A stretch of DNA of 64,000 bases from Streptococcus porcinus (GTDB lineage: Bacteria; Bacillota; Bacilli; Lactobacillales; Streptococcaceae), in NCBI RefSeq assembly GCF_901542335.1, contig NZ_LR594036.1, forward strand, positions 1,302,001 through 1,366,000, given 5' to 3'. Each line of letters opens with the position of its first letter. Positions within the stretch are counted from its first letter, which is position 1. A program made the position numbers and the translations under genes. Positions 1-7,793 of the stretch are shown here, piece by piece. The notes under the pieces are model-generated. The model saw only the letters and a program-made list of their open reading frames with translations, was not told the DNA's origin and did not search any database.

Positions 1-268
1 AGGCCAGTAACAAGCCTGCTTTTTGGTCTTTGACTTCAATAGCTGGCAAGCCATACTCTGGGTCTAAGAGAATTGAGGAAGCATAGGGAGTTAATTCTTC
101 AGACACCAGACGCTTCAAGGTTACTATTTGCTCAGTTGTTGGCTCTTCTTTTTGATGACTTGCCATCATCCTTTTTAGAGCACCGCGTTGGTCAAAAGCC
201 AATGCAGAAATAATTCCGTCACGGCTTACTTTTTCTAAGTAGGCTTTTTTATTTGATATAACTGTCAT
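1..268 (-). CDS. lacD: Tagatose-1,6-bisphosphate aldolase LacD, N-terminal part (cut by window edge)
   Basis: The minus strand is open from an ATG at 268 to the window edge, about 89 codons. The protein begins [18 protein letters not shown] and contains [14 protein letters not shown], which is characteristic of the class I LacD aldolases that split tagatose-1,6-bisphosphate into glyceraldehyde-3-phosphate and dihydroxyacetone phosphate. The start lies 3 bases beyond the agaS stop, and an AGGAG ribosome binding site lies within the agaS 3' end, so it is the third gene of a gntR-agaS-lacD operon. In S. pyogenes one LacD paralogue also acts as a regulator; nothing here says which paralogue this is. 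The C-terminal two thirds are outside the window. Confidence 0.9.
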   Translation of the reverse strand, partial: MTVISNKKAYLEKVSRDGIISALAFDQRGALKRMMASHQKEEPTTEQIVTLKRLVSEELTPYASSILLDPEYGLPAIEVKDQKAGLLLA

Positions 269-271
269 TTT

Positions 272-1447
272 TTACTCCTTTGAATAGTCGTATATTCTCA
301 CACCTTTAACAACACGGTTAACGGTTCCACTTTCAGAAGGAGTATCTGGCAAGTTATGGACTTCGATTGAGGCTAGTAGTGCAACTGTTTGAGCAAAAAA
401 TATCATAGGAAAAGCTAAATAAGCGTCAGGCAAGAGGAGGTCCGAATTCAGAACAAAGTTTTTACCACTGAAATTCTTCTCTTTTCTCTGACCAATCGCA
501 ATGGTTGACTGAGCGATCTGATCATTAGCAATTTCTTCTAAAATATCAAGATCATATTGTCTTGTGTAAGGATGATTATTAATAAAACCAAAGACCAATG
601 TCCGTTCATTAATAAAAGATTTTGGACCATGTCTGAAACCCATAGAGGAGTCATGAAGCGTTGCAATTTTGCCAGCTGTTAGTTCTAATATTTTTAATTG
701 CGCTTCTTGTGTTAATCCTGCTAAAGATCCAGAACCTAAGTAGACTAAGCGATTAAAAGGATATTGGATTAAGTTATTAATTTCTGTCTCCCTATCAATA
801 ATGTCCTCAGCCATTCTTCTCATTTGTGAGATAAAATCTAATTTTTCCTCATTGGTGTGAAACTTATCAAAAATTAACAAAGCTGATAGCATCATACAAG
901 TAAAACTTCCTGTCATAGCAAAACCAGCATCATTTGAACGAGGAGGCATTAAAAATAAGAAATTGCGCTTATCATTTCGAGCTCTTTTAGCTAACTCCCC
1001 CTCCTCTGCACAGGTAAGTGTTAAATGATAACAATTAGTAACTAACTGATTGGCTAGTTCCACCGCTGCAATACTTTCAGGGCTATTACCGCTTCTTGCA
1101 AAAGAAACTAATAAGACGGTATCTTCCTCATAAAGGTAATAATGAGGAGCAGACACGATATCTGTTGAAGCAATACTGTAGAAAAGAAACTGCTCTCGTT
1201 GCCCATAGGTTTGTAAAAATGACCAAATACTATTGCCGACATATTCGGAGGTACCAGCTCCGGTAAAAATAACTTTGATTTTTGTGTCAGCGCTTTCAAT
1301 AACTTTGTTTAAAAAAGAAGAAAGTTTTTCTTCTTTATCTAAAAATTGCTGATAGACTTGACCCCACAAATCAGGTTCTTGTTTAATTTCTTTAGTGGTA
1401 ATAGCAGCTCCCATTTGATTAAGTTCCTGCTCAGTTAATTGAAACAT
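272..1447 (-). CDS. agaS: AgaS-family SIS-domain isomerase/deaminase
   Basis: 391 residues with two SIS (sugar isomerase) domains. The first carries the phosphosugar-binding motif TGAGTSEYVG near residue 63 and SFARSGNSPES near 115; the second begins near residue 230 with YLGSGSLAG and contains DSSMGFRHGPKS. AgaS proteins convert galactosamine-6-phosphate type amino sugar phosphates to tagatose-6-phosphate, which fits the following LacD aldolase. It is preceded by a good AGGAGG site at 1450-1455 and follows the GntR gene by 19 bases in the same transcript. The length is normal for the family. Exact substrate (galactosamine versus glucosamine phosphate) is inferred from the neighbour lacD. Confidence 0.88.
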   Translation of the reverse strand: MFQLTEQELNQMGAAITTKEIKQEPDLWGQVYQQFLDKEEKLSSFLNKVIESADTKIKVIFTGAGTSEYVGNSIWSFLQTYGQREQFLFYSIASTDIVSAPHYYLYEEDTVLLVSFARSGNSPESIAAVELANQLVTNCYHLTLTCAEEGELAKRARNDKRNFLFLMPPRSNDAGFAMTGSFTCMMLSALLIFDKFHTNEEKLDFISQMRRMAEDIIDRETEINNLIQYPFNRLVYLGSGSLAGLTQEAQLKILELTAGKIATLHDSSMGFRHGPKSFINERTLVFGFINNHPYTRQYDLDILEEIANDQIAQSTIAIGQRKEKNFSGKNFVLNSDLLLPDAYLAFPMIFFAQTVALLASIEVHNLPDTPSESGTVNRVVKGVRIYDYSKE

Positions 1448-1466
1448 ATTAACCTCCTAAAATTTT

Positions 1467-2189
1467 TTATTGATTGGGTTGATGAATAATCTTATATTTA
1501 AAATGGTCAGCTCTAGCAATTGAAAAAGTATGTTCAATTAAGAGATTTTTATCATTATAGGTTTTTCGTATCATATGTAATACAGGATCACCTTTTTGTA
1601 TACCTAGTAATTGAGCCTCATAATCAAGGGCGATACTAGCATAAAACTCTTCCTCAGCAAGTCGAATCTGTTGATGGTAGTCTTCCGCAAAAATATCATA
1701 TAAGGGTTTTTGTAATAATAAATCCTTTGATAAGTCATTGAATAGGGTGGCAGGAAGATAGGATCTCTCAAACATCATTGGCTCGCCATCTGCTAGTCTC
1801 ACCCGTTCTAGCTCAAAAGCTTCACCATCTGCATCCATTTCTAAAAACTTTTCTAAATAATCCCTTACTGCTACTTTCTCAAAAGAAATGATTTCCGTTT
1901 TTGGTCCCTTTCCTATTTTTTTCATCTGCTCAGTAAAGCTATATGTAGTCGCTAAGTCTGTTAAGGGCTCCATCAATTTTGAAACATAGGTTCCTTTACC
2001 ATGAACTTTGTAAATTAGACCACGTGATTCTAACTCCTTTAGAGCTTGCCGAACAGTTATGCGACTAACAGAATAGCTTTCACTCAACTCTCTTTCTGAC
2101 AGCAACTTCTCATGAGGAGCCATATCATTCCTAATCTTTACTTCAAGTTGATCAACTAATTTTTGATATAATGGTTGATTTTTCGTCAT
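1467..2189 (-). CDS. GntR/HutC-family transcriptional regulator (NagR/DasR-like)
   Basis: 240 residues: an N-terminal GntR winged helix (about 5-75, with LLSERELSESYSVSRITVRQAL) followed by a UTRA effector domain (about 90-235). HutC-subfamily members with this architecture (NagR, DasR, PhnF) bind phosphorylated sugars or related small ligands and repress catabolic operons. It is the first gene of the operon with agaS and lacD. Its own promoter has a near-perfect palindrome overlapping the predicted transcription start (2207-2222), so autorepression together with the sugar genes is likely. The ligand is most simply an amino-sugar phosphate, inferred from the operon. Confidence 0.85.
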   Translation of the reverse strand: MTKNQPLYQKLVDQLEVKIRNDMAPHEKLLSERELSESYSVSRITVRQALKELESRGLIYKVHGKGTYVSKLMEPLTDLATTYSFTEQMKKIGKGPKTEIISFEKVAVRDYLEKFLEMDADGEAFELERVRLADGEPMMFERSYLPATLFNDLSKDLLLQKPLYDIFAEDYHQQIRLAEEEFYASIALDYEAQLLGIQKGDPVLHMIRKTYNDKNLLIEHTFSIARADHFKYKIIHQPNQ

Positions 2190-2206
2190 ACATTTTATTT
2201 CCCTCT

Positions 2207-2222
2207 ACTGGTTATAACCACT
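2207..2222. promoter_or_regulatory. Probable GntR/HutC operator
   Basis: ACTGGTTATAACCACT contains a perfect 12-base palindrome (TGGTTATAACCA, 2209-2220) directly downstream of the -10 box, over the expected start of transcription. It resembles the dre-type sites bound by DasR/NagR regulators (ACTGGTCTAGACCACT-like). Binding by the adjacent GntR protein is inferred. Confidence 0.7.
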
Positions 2223-2226
2223 TAAT

Positions 2227-2255
2227 AGTATAGTATACTAACTGGTTTTTGTCAA
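2227..2255 (-). promoter_or_regulatory. Sigma-A promoter of the gntR-agaS-lacD operon
   Basis: On the minus strand, TTGACA (2255-2250) and TATACT (2232-2227) are separated by 17 bases, a near-consensus promoter. Its -35 box lies at the very end of the U-tract of the split adcA terminator, so the two units are packed end to end. Confidence 0.85.
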
Positions 2256-2349
2256 GAAAAAAAGAACTGAAAGGCACTGCCCCTAAAATGAGACAAAAGA
2301 AAAACACTCCTGTTGGAATCTAGTAAACTAGAAACAGGAGTGTTTTATT

Positions 2350-2620
2350 ATGGGAAAAAACATATTCTTGGGAAACGAAACTAGCTTGTATCAAAATGAA
2401 GAATGCAGGCAAGTCTAACAAGGTTATTATGGAAAATCTAGGTATAAAAAATGATAGTCAAATCTATACTTGGATGAAATGGTACGAAAATGAGGAACTT
2501 CATCGTTTCCATCAAGGTGTATATGGCAAGGGATTAGAACAGTTGTCTGAAGTGGAACAATTACAATTACAGGTTGACCTCTAAAAAAGTATCGAGGCTT
2601 GATAAGGAAATCGATAAAAT
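2350..2620 (+). pseudogene. IS861-like orfA remnant
   Basis: The helix-turn-helix part of an IS150-group OrfA is readable in one frame (YSWETKLACIKMKNAGKSN, then IYTWMKWYENEEL). The plausible start ATG at 2350 is out of frame with it, a base being missing after the A6 run. A second break follows QLQVDL, where a stop appears at 2581; the KKYRGLIRKSIK continuation is found in another frame. Two independent frameshifts make this a pseudogene. The longest single reading frame is 2396-2584. Confidence 0.8.
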
Positions 2621-3467
2621 AAGTCTTATCAAGCTTGTGGAAGACTATAAAAAGAACTACCCGATTGCTGTCATTCTAGACTGTTTTGATGTTAAGCGGT
2701 CGACCTATTACCGTTGGAAAAAGGAATTTGAGAAACCACACAAAAGAGATAAAATCATTGAATTAATTGAACAGCTCTGCGTGGAAAATCACTTTATTTA
2801 TGGCTATCGTACCATTACGCGTTTACTTAAAAAAACCTACGGACTGACTGTTAATACAAAGAAAGTCTATCGTATCATGAAAAATAATGGCTGGCTTTGT
2901 CGGACACGTACCAAGAAATCGCCAAATCTAGGTAAAGCTTATTATTTGACGGATAACAAATTGAATCGGGATTTCCATGCCGATAAGCCTATGGAAAAGC
3001 TTGTAACAGATATTACCTACCTAAATTTTGGTAACGGTAAATTGTATCTCTCTTCAATTATGGACCTCTATAATCGTGAGATTATAGCATATACTATCTC
3101 AGATTGTCAGGACACCGATTTTGTACTAGACATCCTTAATCAGTTAAAAATGCTTAAAGGGGCAATCTTACATAGCGATCAAGGCTCAGTGCATACTTCT
3201 AAGGCTTACTATCAGGCTTGCACGAAAAAAGGCATTATCCAATCAATGTCCCGAAAAGGAACACCTGCAGATAACGCCTGTATTGAATGGTTTCACTCCG
3301 CCCTAAAGACTGAAACCTTTTATCTCCATGATATGAGAAAATACAACAAGGATAGTATAACAAAAATTGTTAAAATGACATAACATTTTATAATGAAACT
3401 AGAATTCAACAGAAACTAAACGATCTGTCTCCTGTACAGTACAGAAGACAGATCGCATAAAAGTGTT
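2574..3467 (+). pseudogene. IS861-like orfB (DDE transposase) with a C-terminal frameshift
   Basis: The frame 2574-3383 encodes 269 residues with the HTH_21 region (YGYRTITRLLKK), the first Asp in VTDITYLNF, the second in LHSDQGSVH and the Glu in NACIEWFHSALK, that is, a full DDE triad of the rve integrase core. It stops early at KIVKMT; the normal end (ITFYNETRIQQKLNDLSPVQY) is in another frame immediately after, so a small indel near 3376 has truncated the protein by about 25 residues. Together with the damaged orfA this element is almost certainly immobile. Confidence 0.82.
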
Positions 3468-3506
3468 TTTCTTTTGTCCCGCTATTGGGGTACAGTGCCA
3501 AAATTG

Positions 3507-3522
3507 TCAGTTCTTTTTTCTT
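3507..3522 (-). terminator. Proximal arm of the adcA terminator, split by the IS
   Basis: TCAGTTCTTTTTTCTT directly behind the adcA stop (3524) is complementary to AAGAAAAAAAGAACTGA at 2254-2270 on the other side of the IS. Deleting the IS and one AAA gives a hairpin with a 9-bp core (AAGAACTGA/TCAGTTCTT), extended A/U tracts and a 6-base loop, on the adcA strand. Confidence 0.75.
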
Positions 3523-3523
3523 A

Positions 3524-5068
3524 TTAATGAGCATTTATCTCTTGAGCAATTTCACGTCCTGATAAATCAGACTTGTAATATGTTGGCCAATGATCCCATT
3601 TTGATGCAATCTCATCATGACCTTGTGCCCCCCAATAAAGATGGAAATGTTCTGCCTTGTTTGGTGCTATTTCATGGTCACTGAACTGTATATACTTAAA
3701 TTCACCTGCATCTTTTTCTTTAGCTTCAAACATGTAGCGAACACCACGATTTCCTTTTTCATAAGTAATGATTTTCTTACCAGAATAGCTATATGTGAAA
3801 GTTTTCTTATCACCGCCACGCTCAAAAGTAATTGTTGACTTCTTACCATTAATTTTAATAGCATTAACATCAGTCTTATAGCCAGCTTCATAATAATCTT
3901 TGTATTCTTTTGCTGTCATTTTTCCTTTTGATTTTTTAGCTTTATAATCCATAACCTGATCTAAAGTACCATCTTGTAAATAAGGATAGACAGACTGCCA
4001 ATTACCAGACCAATCACTTAGCTTACGATCCTTCACCGCACTATCTTTGAAATAGCCGTTATAAACTGACTTGCTATTATCTTCTTCTGGTTTAATTTCC
4101 TTGCCATCACGCTTAGTTGTTAATTCTAAAGCTTTAAGGTTTTCCCGCATAACACTGAAATAATCCTCACCAGCTTTAATCTCTTTTTGGGTTAAACTTT
4201 CGAGTGGGCTTAAAACGACTGACTTGACACCTGCTTCCTTAGCAAGTGTTTTAGCAACTTTACTTGAGGCATTCTCTTCAAAATAGATATATTTGATATC
4301 ATATTTTTTTACATATTTTGAAAGTTCAGCTAAACGTTTTGCTGAAGGTTCATTTTCTGGAGAAACACCATTAATAGCAATTTGATTTAAACCGTAGTCA
4401 AGTGCCATGTAGCCAAAAGCAGCATGTTGTGTCACAAAACTCTTTTGTTTTGCTGAAGATAATGCCTCACTATACTCTTTATCTAACTTTTTCAATTTTT
4501 CAATATATGCAGCTGCATTTGATTTGAAGACGTCAGCTTTCTTAGGGTATTTCTTTGAAAGCGAATCGCGGATATTTTCCACTACAGTAATGCTACGATA
4601 TGGAGATAACCAAACGTGCGGATCAAATTTATGGCTATGACCTTCTTCATCATGATGGTCATGACCTTTTTTACTATCTTCATGGTCATGTTCTTCACTT
4701 GAACCAGCAGCTAAAATCATTGAGCCTGTTCCCTCAATATAATCAACTTTATCTGATTTAATTGATTTTTTCACTTTTGGAATCCAAGTTTCCATGTTAT
4801 CATCCATGTAGACGATTGCATCCGAATCTTGAATTTTTTTGACGTCCTTAGTCGTAGGCTCAAAGTCATGAGGCTCAGTTCCAGCTTTCATTAACATTGA
4901 AACATCGCCATCATTACCTACAACCCCTTTAGTAAATTCATAAACAGGATAAAAGGTCGTCATTATCTTAACTTTAGTATCCTCTGCTTCTACTTGCTTA
5001 ACTTGACTTAATTGCCACGCTGATGTCAATCCGACAAAACTCATCATTAAAAGAATTTTCTTTTTCAT
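3524..5068 (-). CDS. adcA: Zinc ABC transporter substrate-binding protein AdcA with C-terminal ZinT domain
   Basis: 514 residues. After an N-terminal export signal (hydrophobic 5-20) come the cluster A-I metal receptor fold (about 33-320) and a ZinT domain (about 325-514, ending with HFHLYWG and GREIAQEINAH). Zinc ligands and features visible: EPHDFEP near 66, a His/Asp/Glu-rich flexible loop around 122-146 (HDHEDSKKGHDHHDEEGHSH), QHAAFGYMA and YFEENAS. AdcA hands zinc to the AdcBC permease, encoded elsewhere. The signal region has no cysteine lipobox, unlike pneumococcal AdcA, so cell attachment is not by the usual lipid anchor as read here. Two AdcR boxes precede it. The gene is single, with its own promoter and a terminator now interrupted by an IS. 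Confidence 0.95.
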   Translation of the reverse strand: MKKKILLMMSFVGLTSAWQLSQVKQVEAEDTKVKIMTTFYPVYEFTKGVVGNDGDVSMLMKAGTEPHDFEPTTKDVKKIQDSDAIVYMDDNMETWIPKVKKSIKSDKVDYIEGTGSMILAAGSSEEHDHEDSKKGHDHHDEEGHSHKFDPHVWLSPYRSITVVENIRDSLSKKYPKKADVFKSNAAAYIEKLKKLDKEYSEALSSAKQKSFVTQHAAFGYMALDYGLNQIAINGVSPENEPSAKRLAELSKYVKKYDIKYIYFEENASSKVAKTLAKEAGVKSVVLSPLESLTQKEIKAGEDYFSVMRENLKALELTTKRDGKEIKPEEDNSKSVYNGYFKDSAVKDRKLSDWSGNWQSVYPYLQDGTLDQVMDYKAKKSKGKMTAKEYKDYYEAGYKTDVNAIKINGKKSTITFERGGDKKTFTYSYSGKKIITYEKGNRGVRYMFEAKEKDAGEFKYIQFSDHEIAPNKAEHFHLYWGAQGHDEIASKWDHWPTYYKSDLSGREIAQEINAH

Positions 5069-5084
5069 GATTCCTCCTCTTTCG

Positions 5085-5111
5085 TTAACTGGTTAAAATT
5101 TCACTGGTTAA
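5085..5111. promoter_or_regulatory. Two AdcR zinc-repressor boxes
   Basis: TTAACTGGTTAA (5085-5096) fits the AdcR consensus TTAACNNGTTAA exactly, and TTCACTGGTTAA (5100-5111) differs at one base. The centres are 15 bp apart and lie just downstream of the adcA -10 box, a position that would block transcription when zinc is plentiful. Confidence 0.88.
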
Positions 5112-5139
5112 GTATATCATTTTAAAAAGAAAATGTCAC
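5111..5139 (-). promoter_or_regulatory. adcA promoter
   Basis: On the minus strand GTGACA (5139-5134) and TATACT (5116-5111) are spaced by 17 bases. The second AdcR box touches the -10 element. Confidence 0.8.
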
Positions 5140-5249
5140 GTAATTTTTATTTCTTCGGGAAATCTTGTTAAGAATAATACTTCTGTATTTCTTTATTTAT
5201 TCTATAAAGCTAATCATCATGAGATAAATGTAAAAATGTAAGGTTATAG

Positions 5250-5300
5250 GAAAAAACAAAGCAAAGGGTCCAATCCTCCTAAATAGAGAACCAGACCCTT
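5250..5300 (-). terminator. Rho-independent terminator of the spyA-like gene
   Basis: On the minus strand the arms AAGGGTCTGGTTCTC and GAGGATTGGACCCTT form a 15-bp stem if G-U pairs are allowed, around a 7-base loop, followed by a U-rich tail (5262-5251). The wobble pairs only work on the minus strand, which assigns it to the gene ending at 5375. The remaining bases between 5117 and 5374 hold nothing else I can identify. Confidence 0.85.
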
Positions 5301-5374
5301 AATTAATAATAGATATTCTCAACTTTTTGATAATTAATACCCTCAAAGTAGAAATTTTTAAAATTGGCAAATTC

Positions 5375-6124
5375 TTAAATACTTGCTTTAAGCCTTACTT
5401 CAATATTAAGCTTTTGATCATTGTCCGACAAATATGCACCTATGACTTCTAGTCGACTCCCCCGCGGAAACAACAATTCGAGTTCCGAAGGAACCCATGA
5501 ATAGGGCTCAACAAAAGCCGCCTTTGCTCCTCTATTAACTCTGATTCGTAATTCTATTGGTCTTTGTATCATAGCACCATTTTTCAAAGCAGTGGTACTC
5601 ATAAAACTATATTTTGTATACTGAACTCCTGGCCTAAATTTATCTAATACCTTAGGATTAAATTTACCGTGTACATAACAATCATCTAGTTGTTCTTGTG
5701 TAAAACCTAAATCTAAAAGAAAACTGGTATAAACATAGCGATAAACAATAGTATCCCAAGGAATAGACATTTTATGCGTAGCATTATCCAACACTTCCAC
5801 CTGTTTTTTCATTTCTGAAGTTAGTTGACTAAGGTCACTTTTAACCTTATCAAGTTGACTATTAATGGAAATAGACTGCTCACAAGTATAGTTATGTAAC
5901 CCCTGTTTCTCTTCTTCAGTAAATATAGTCTTATCTGCCCAGCGTTTGTTAATAATGTACTTTGTGATTTCTGAATCTGTAAACTTGAAATATGCACTGT
6001 CCCCATCAAATACGACACTATCAGCTTCATCATAATAATGTTGGGAAAGTACTGTACTTTGTCCTATTAAGAAAAAAAGTGAAATAAAAGGTATTAAGAT
6101 AATATTTTTAAATTTTTGATTCAT
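5375..6124 (-). CDS. spyA: SpyA-like C3-family mono-ADP-ribosyltransferase, secreted toxin
   Basis: 249 residues from the ATG at 6124, chosen because GGAGG lies 8 bases upstream; an upstream TTG is part of that site. Residues 1-27 form a signal peptide (hydrophobic IILIPFISLFFLIG). The ADP-ribosyltransferase hallmarks are in order: the NAD-binding Arg in VYRYVYTSF (about residue 130), the STS motif in SFMSTTALKNGA (about 178) and the catalytic ExE in WVPSELELLFPRG (about 215). The fold and wording match SpyA of S. pyogenes, which modifies arginine residues on host proteins such as vimentin and actin. It is a single gene with its own terminator, between adcA and the pepD terminator, a place where I would expect adcA and pepD to be neighbours; acquisition or translocation is possible. 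Confidence 0.9.
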   Translation of the reverse strand: MNQKFKNIILIPFISLFFLIGQSTVLSQHYYDEADSVVFDGDSAYFKFTDSEITKYIINKRWADKTIFTEEEKQGLHNYTCEQSISINSQLDKVKSDLSQLTSEMKKQVEVLDNATHKMSIPWDTIVYRYVYTSFLLDLGFTQEQLDDCYVHGKFNPKVLDKFRPGVQYTKYSFMSTTALKNGAMIQRPIELRIRVNRGAKAAFVEPYSWVPSELELLFPRGSRLEVIGAYLSDNDQKLNIEVRLKASI

Positions 6125-6360
6125 CCACTTTGCCTCCAATTTTAACTAATAACCAAACTAGGACCTAAACACCATTAAATGAGTCTATAAGCCCTACTTG
6201 AGCATTTAGAAAATAGCCCTTGCCAGCTAAGTTCAAATAGCTAATCGTTTGAAATAATATTTTTACTATCATATCCCATAACTTCTGTAGAAGAAAATCT
6301 GATTTTTAGAAATTTCTCAAATCGTGAACTCTTTAAAAAAACTTAAGGCTAGATGCACTG

Positions 6361-6399
6361 CACCCCAAAAGTTAGACAAAAAATCTAACATTTGGGGTG
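6361..6399 (+). repeat. Subterminal hairpin of the IS, upstream of orfA (copy 1)
   Basis: CACCCCAAAAGTTAGA (6361-6376) pairs with TCTAACATTTGGGGTG (6384-6399), 16-base arms with one mismatch and a 7-base loop. The 3' arm contains the GGGG that is the only candidate ribosome binding site for orfA (ATG 6407). A transcript entering from outside would therefore mask it. Confidence 0.75.
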
Positions 6400-6406
6400 T
6401 TTTTGT

Positions 6407-6943
6407 ATGAAATTAAGTTATGAAGATAAATTAGAAATTTATCGTTTAAAGAAGTCAGGTGTTTCCTGGACTCAATTAGAGATTCAATTTGGAGTAACCC
6501 GCTGCAACTTAAAATATACCATTCGACTGATGGATCGTTATGGAGTTGAGATCGTTAAGAAGCAAAAGTACCAAGCTTATTCACCTGAAATGAAGCAAGA
6601 AATGATTAATAAAGTCTTGAAAGATGGGCAATCCTTAATGTCAGTTTCTCTAGATTACGCCTTCCCAAATCCAGGAACTCTTGCCAATTGGATAGCGCAA
6701 TACAAGAAAAATGGTTATACTATTGTTGAGACAACAAAAGGGAGACCAGCAAAAATGGGACGTAAACCAAAGAAAACTTGGGAAGAAATGACTGAATTAG
6801 AGCGCCTTCAGGAAGAGAACGAATATCTCAGAACGGAGAACGCCTTCCTAAAAAAGTTAAAAGAGTTAGAAGAACGGGACGAAGCTATCGAGAAAGAACG
6901 ACAGAAATCATTAAAGAAATGGTTGATGGAGGATTTAGATTAG
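6407..6943 (+). CDS. IS150-group OrfA (transposase helper, DNA-binding), copy 1
   Basis: 178 residues from the ATG at 6407; the reading frame can be extended upstream to a TTG at 6392 but that lies inside the hairpin. There are two helix-turn-helix regions (about 1-55 and 60-110, [16 protein letters not shown] and [14 protein letters not shown]) and a C-terminal leucine-zipper-like coiled coil (about 125-175, [22 protein letters not shown]). OrfA recognises the IS ends and normally fuses to OrfB by -1 frameshifting. OrfB begins in the -1 frame across the overlap (6919-6943). Confidence 0.9.
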   Translation: MKLSYEDKLEIYRLKKSGVSWTQLEIQFGVTRCNLKYTIRLMDRYGVEIVKKQKYQAYSPEMKQEMINKVLKDGQSLMSVSLDYAFPNPGTLANWIAQYKKNGYTIVETTKGRPAKMGRKPKKTWEEMTELERLQEENEYLRTENAFLKKLKELEERDEAIEKERQKSLKKWLMEDLD

Positions 6944-7733
6944 GTTTACTTCTAAGAGCAGCTCAATTAGCTCGTTCAACCTATTACTATCATCTTAAGC
7001 AACTAGAACAAGATGATTTAGACAAGTCCATTAAAAACCAAATTCAAAAGGTAACTATGGCTATCGTCGAATCACTTTGGAACTGCGTAACAGAGGTTTT
7101 ATCATCAACCACAAAAGAGTTCAGCGCTTGATGAAAGAACTAGGTTTAACAGCGAGAATACGTCGCAAAAGACGCTATTCATCTTATAAGGGTGAGGTTG
7201 GAAAGAAAGCAGATAACCTTATTCAACGCCATTTTGAAGCCTCTAAACCTTTTGAGAAGTGTTACACCGATGTGACTGAATTTGCTTTACCTGAGGGAAA
7301 ACTCTATTTATCACCAGTTCTTGATGGTTATAATAGCGAGATAATAAACTATACCATTTCACGTTCTCCTAACTTAAACCAAATTAAAACGATGCTAGAA
7401 AAGACATTTCCAGATAAATACTATAACGGAACTATTTTACATAGTGATCAAGGCTGGCAGTATCAGCACAACTATTATCATCACTTTTTAAACTCTAAAG
7501 GTATCCGTCCATCTATGTCACGTAAAGGAAACAGCCCTGACAATGGGATAATGGAATCCTTCTTTGGCATATTAAAGTCAGAAATGTTCTATGGCTATGA
7601 GAGCTACTATAAATCTCTGGGAGATTTAGAAAAAGCTATTAAAAAATATATTGATTATTACAACAATAAACGGATCAAAGTAAAACTAAAAGGACTTAGT
7701 CCCGTACAATACAGAACTAAATCCTTTGCTTAA
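6919..7733 (+). pseudogene. IS150-group OrfB (DDE transposase) broken by an internal frameshift, copy 1
   Basis: The first segment (6919 to about 7050) reads [20 protein letters not shown] and KNQIQK. The second, in another frame from about 7050 to 7733, reads GNYGYRRITLELRNRG and continues through the DDE core: Asp in YTDVTEFA, Asp in LHSDQGWQY, Glu in GIMESFFGILK, ending LSPVQYRTKSFA. In intact relatives a short stretch (about six residues, IxDENK-like) joins QK to GNYG, so a small out-of-frame deletion between AAAG repeats at about 7047-7051 is inferred. No single frame encodes the whole enzyme. Confidence 0.85.
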
Positions 7734-7793
7734 AATATAATGTCTAACTTTTGGGGTGCAGTACAAGAACCCTTAAGGTTTTCAACTATTATA

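Larger units (their letters stand above)
2273..3499 (+). mobile_element. Degenerate IS861-like (IS3 family, IS150 group) insertion sequence
   Basis: The element is bounded by imperfect inverted repeats: the left end starts GGCACTGCCCCTAAAATG and the right end, read inward, starts GGCACTGTACCCCAATAG, with GACAAAAGAAAAACACT shared further in. AAA flanks both sides (2270-2272 and 3500-3502), consistent with a 3-bp target duplication. It encodes orfA and orfB of an IS150-group transposase, both broken by frameshifts. It sits between the gntR promoter and adcA, in the loop of the adcA terminator. Confidence 0.85.
6354..7765 (+). mobile_element. IS3-family (IS150 group) insertion sequence, copy 1, 1412 bp
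   Basis: Terminal inverted repeats begin TGCACTGCACCCCAAAAG at the left and TGTACTGCACCCCAAAAG (read inward) at the right, followed by GTTAGACA. A 3-bp target duplication AGA flanks it (6351-6353, 7766-7768). It encodes orfA and a frameshifted orfB on the plus strand. It is inserted in the loop of the pepD terminator. A second copy of exactly the same length lies inverted at 13311-14722. I do not assign an ISfinder name. Confidence 0.95.
6335..7778 (-). terminator. pepD rho-independent terminator, split by IS copy 1
   Basis: On the minus strand CTTAAGG (7777-7771) is the 5' arm and CCTTAAG (6348-6342) the 3' arm, followed by U7 (6341-6335). They now lie about 1.4 kb apart. Removing the IS and one AGA leaves the loop GTTCTAG, an ordinary terminator 17 bases behind the pepD stop. 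Confidence 0.8.
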
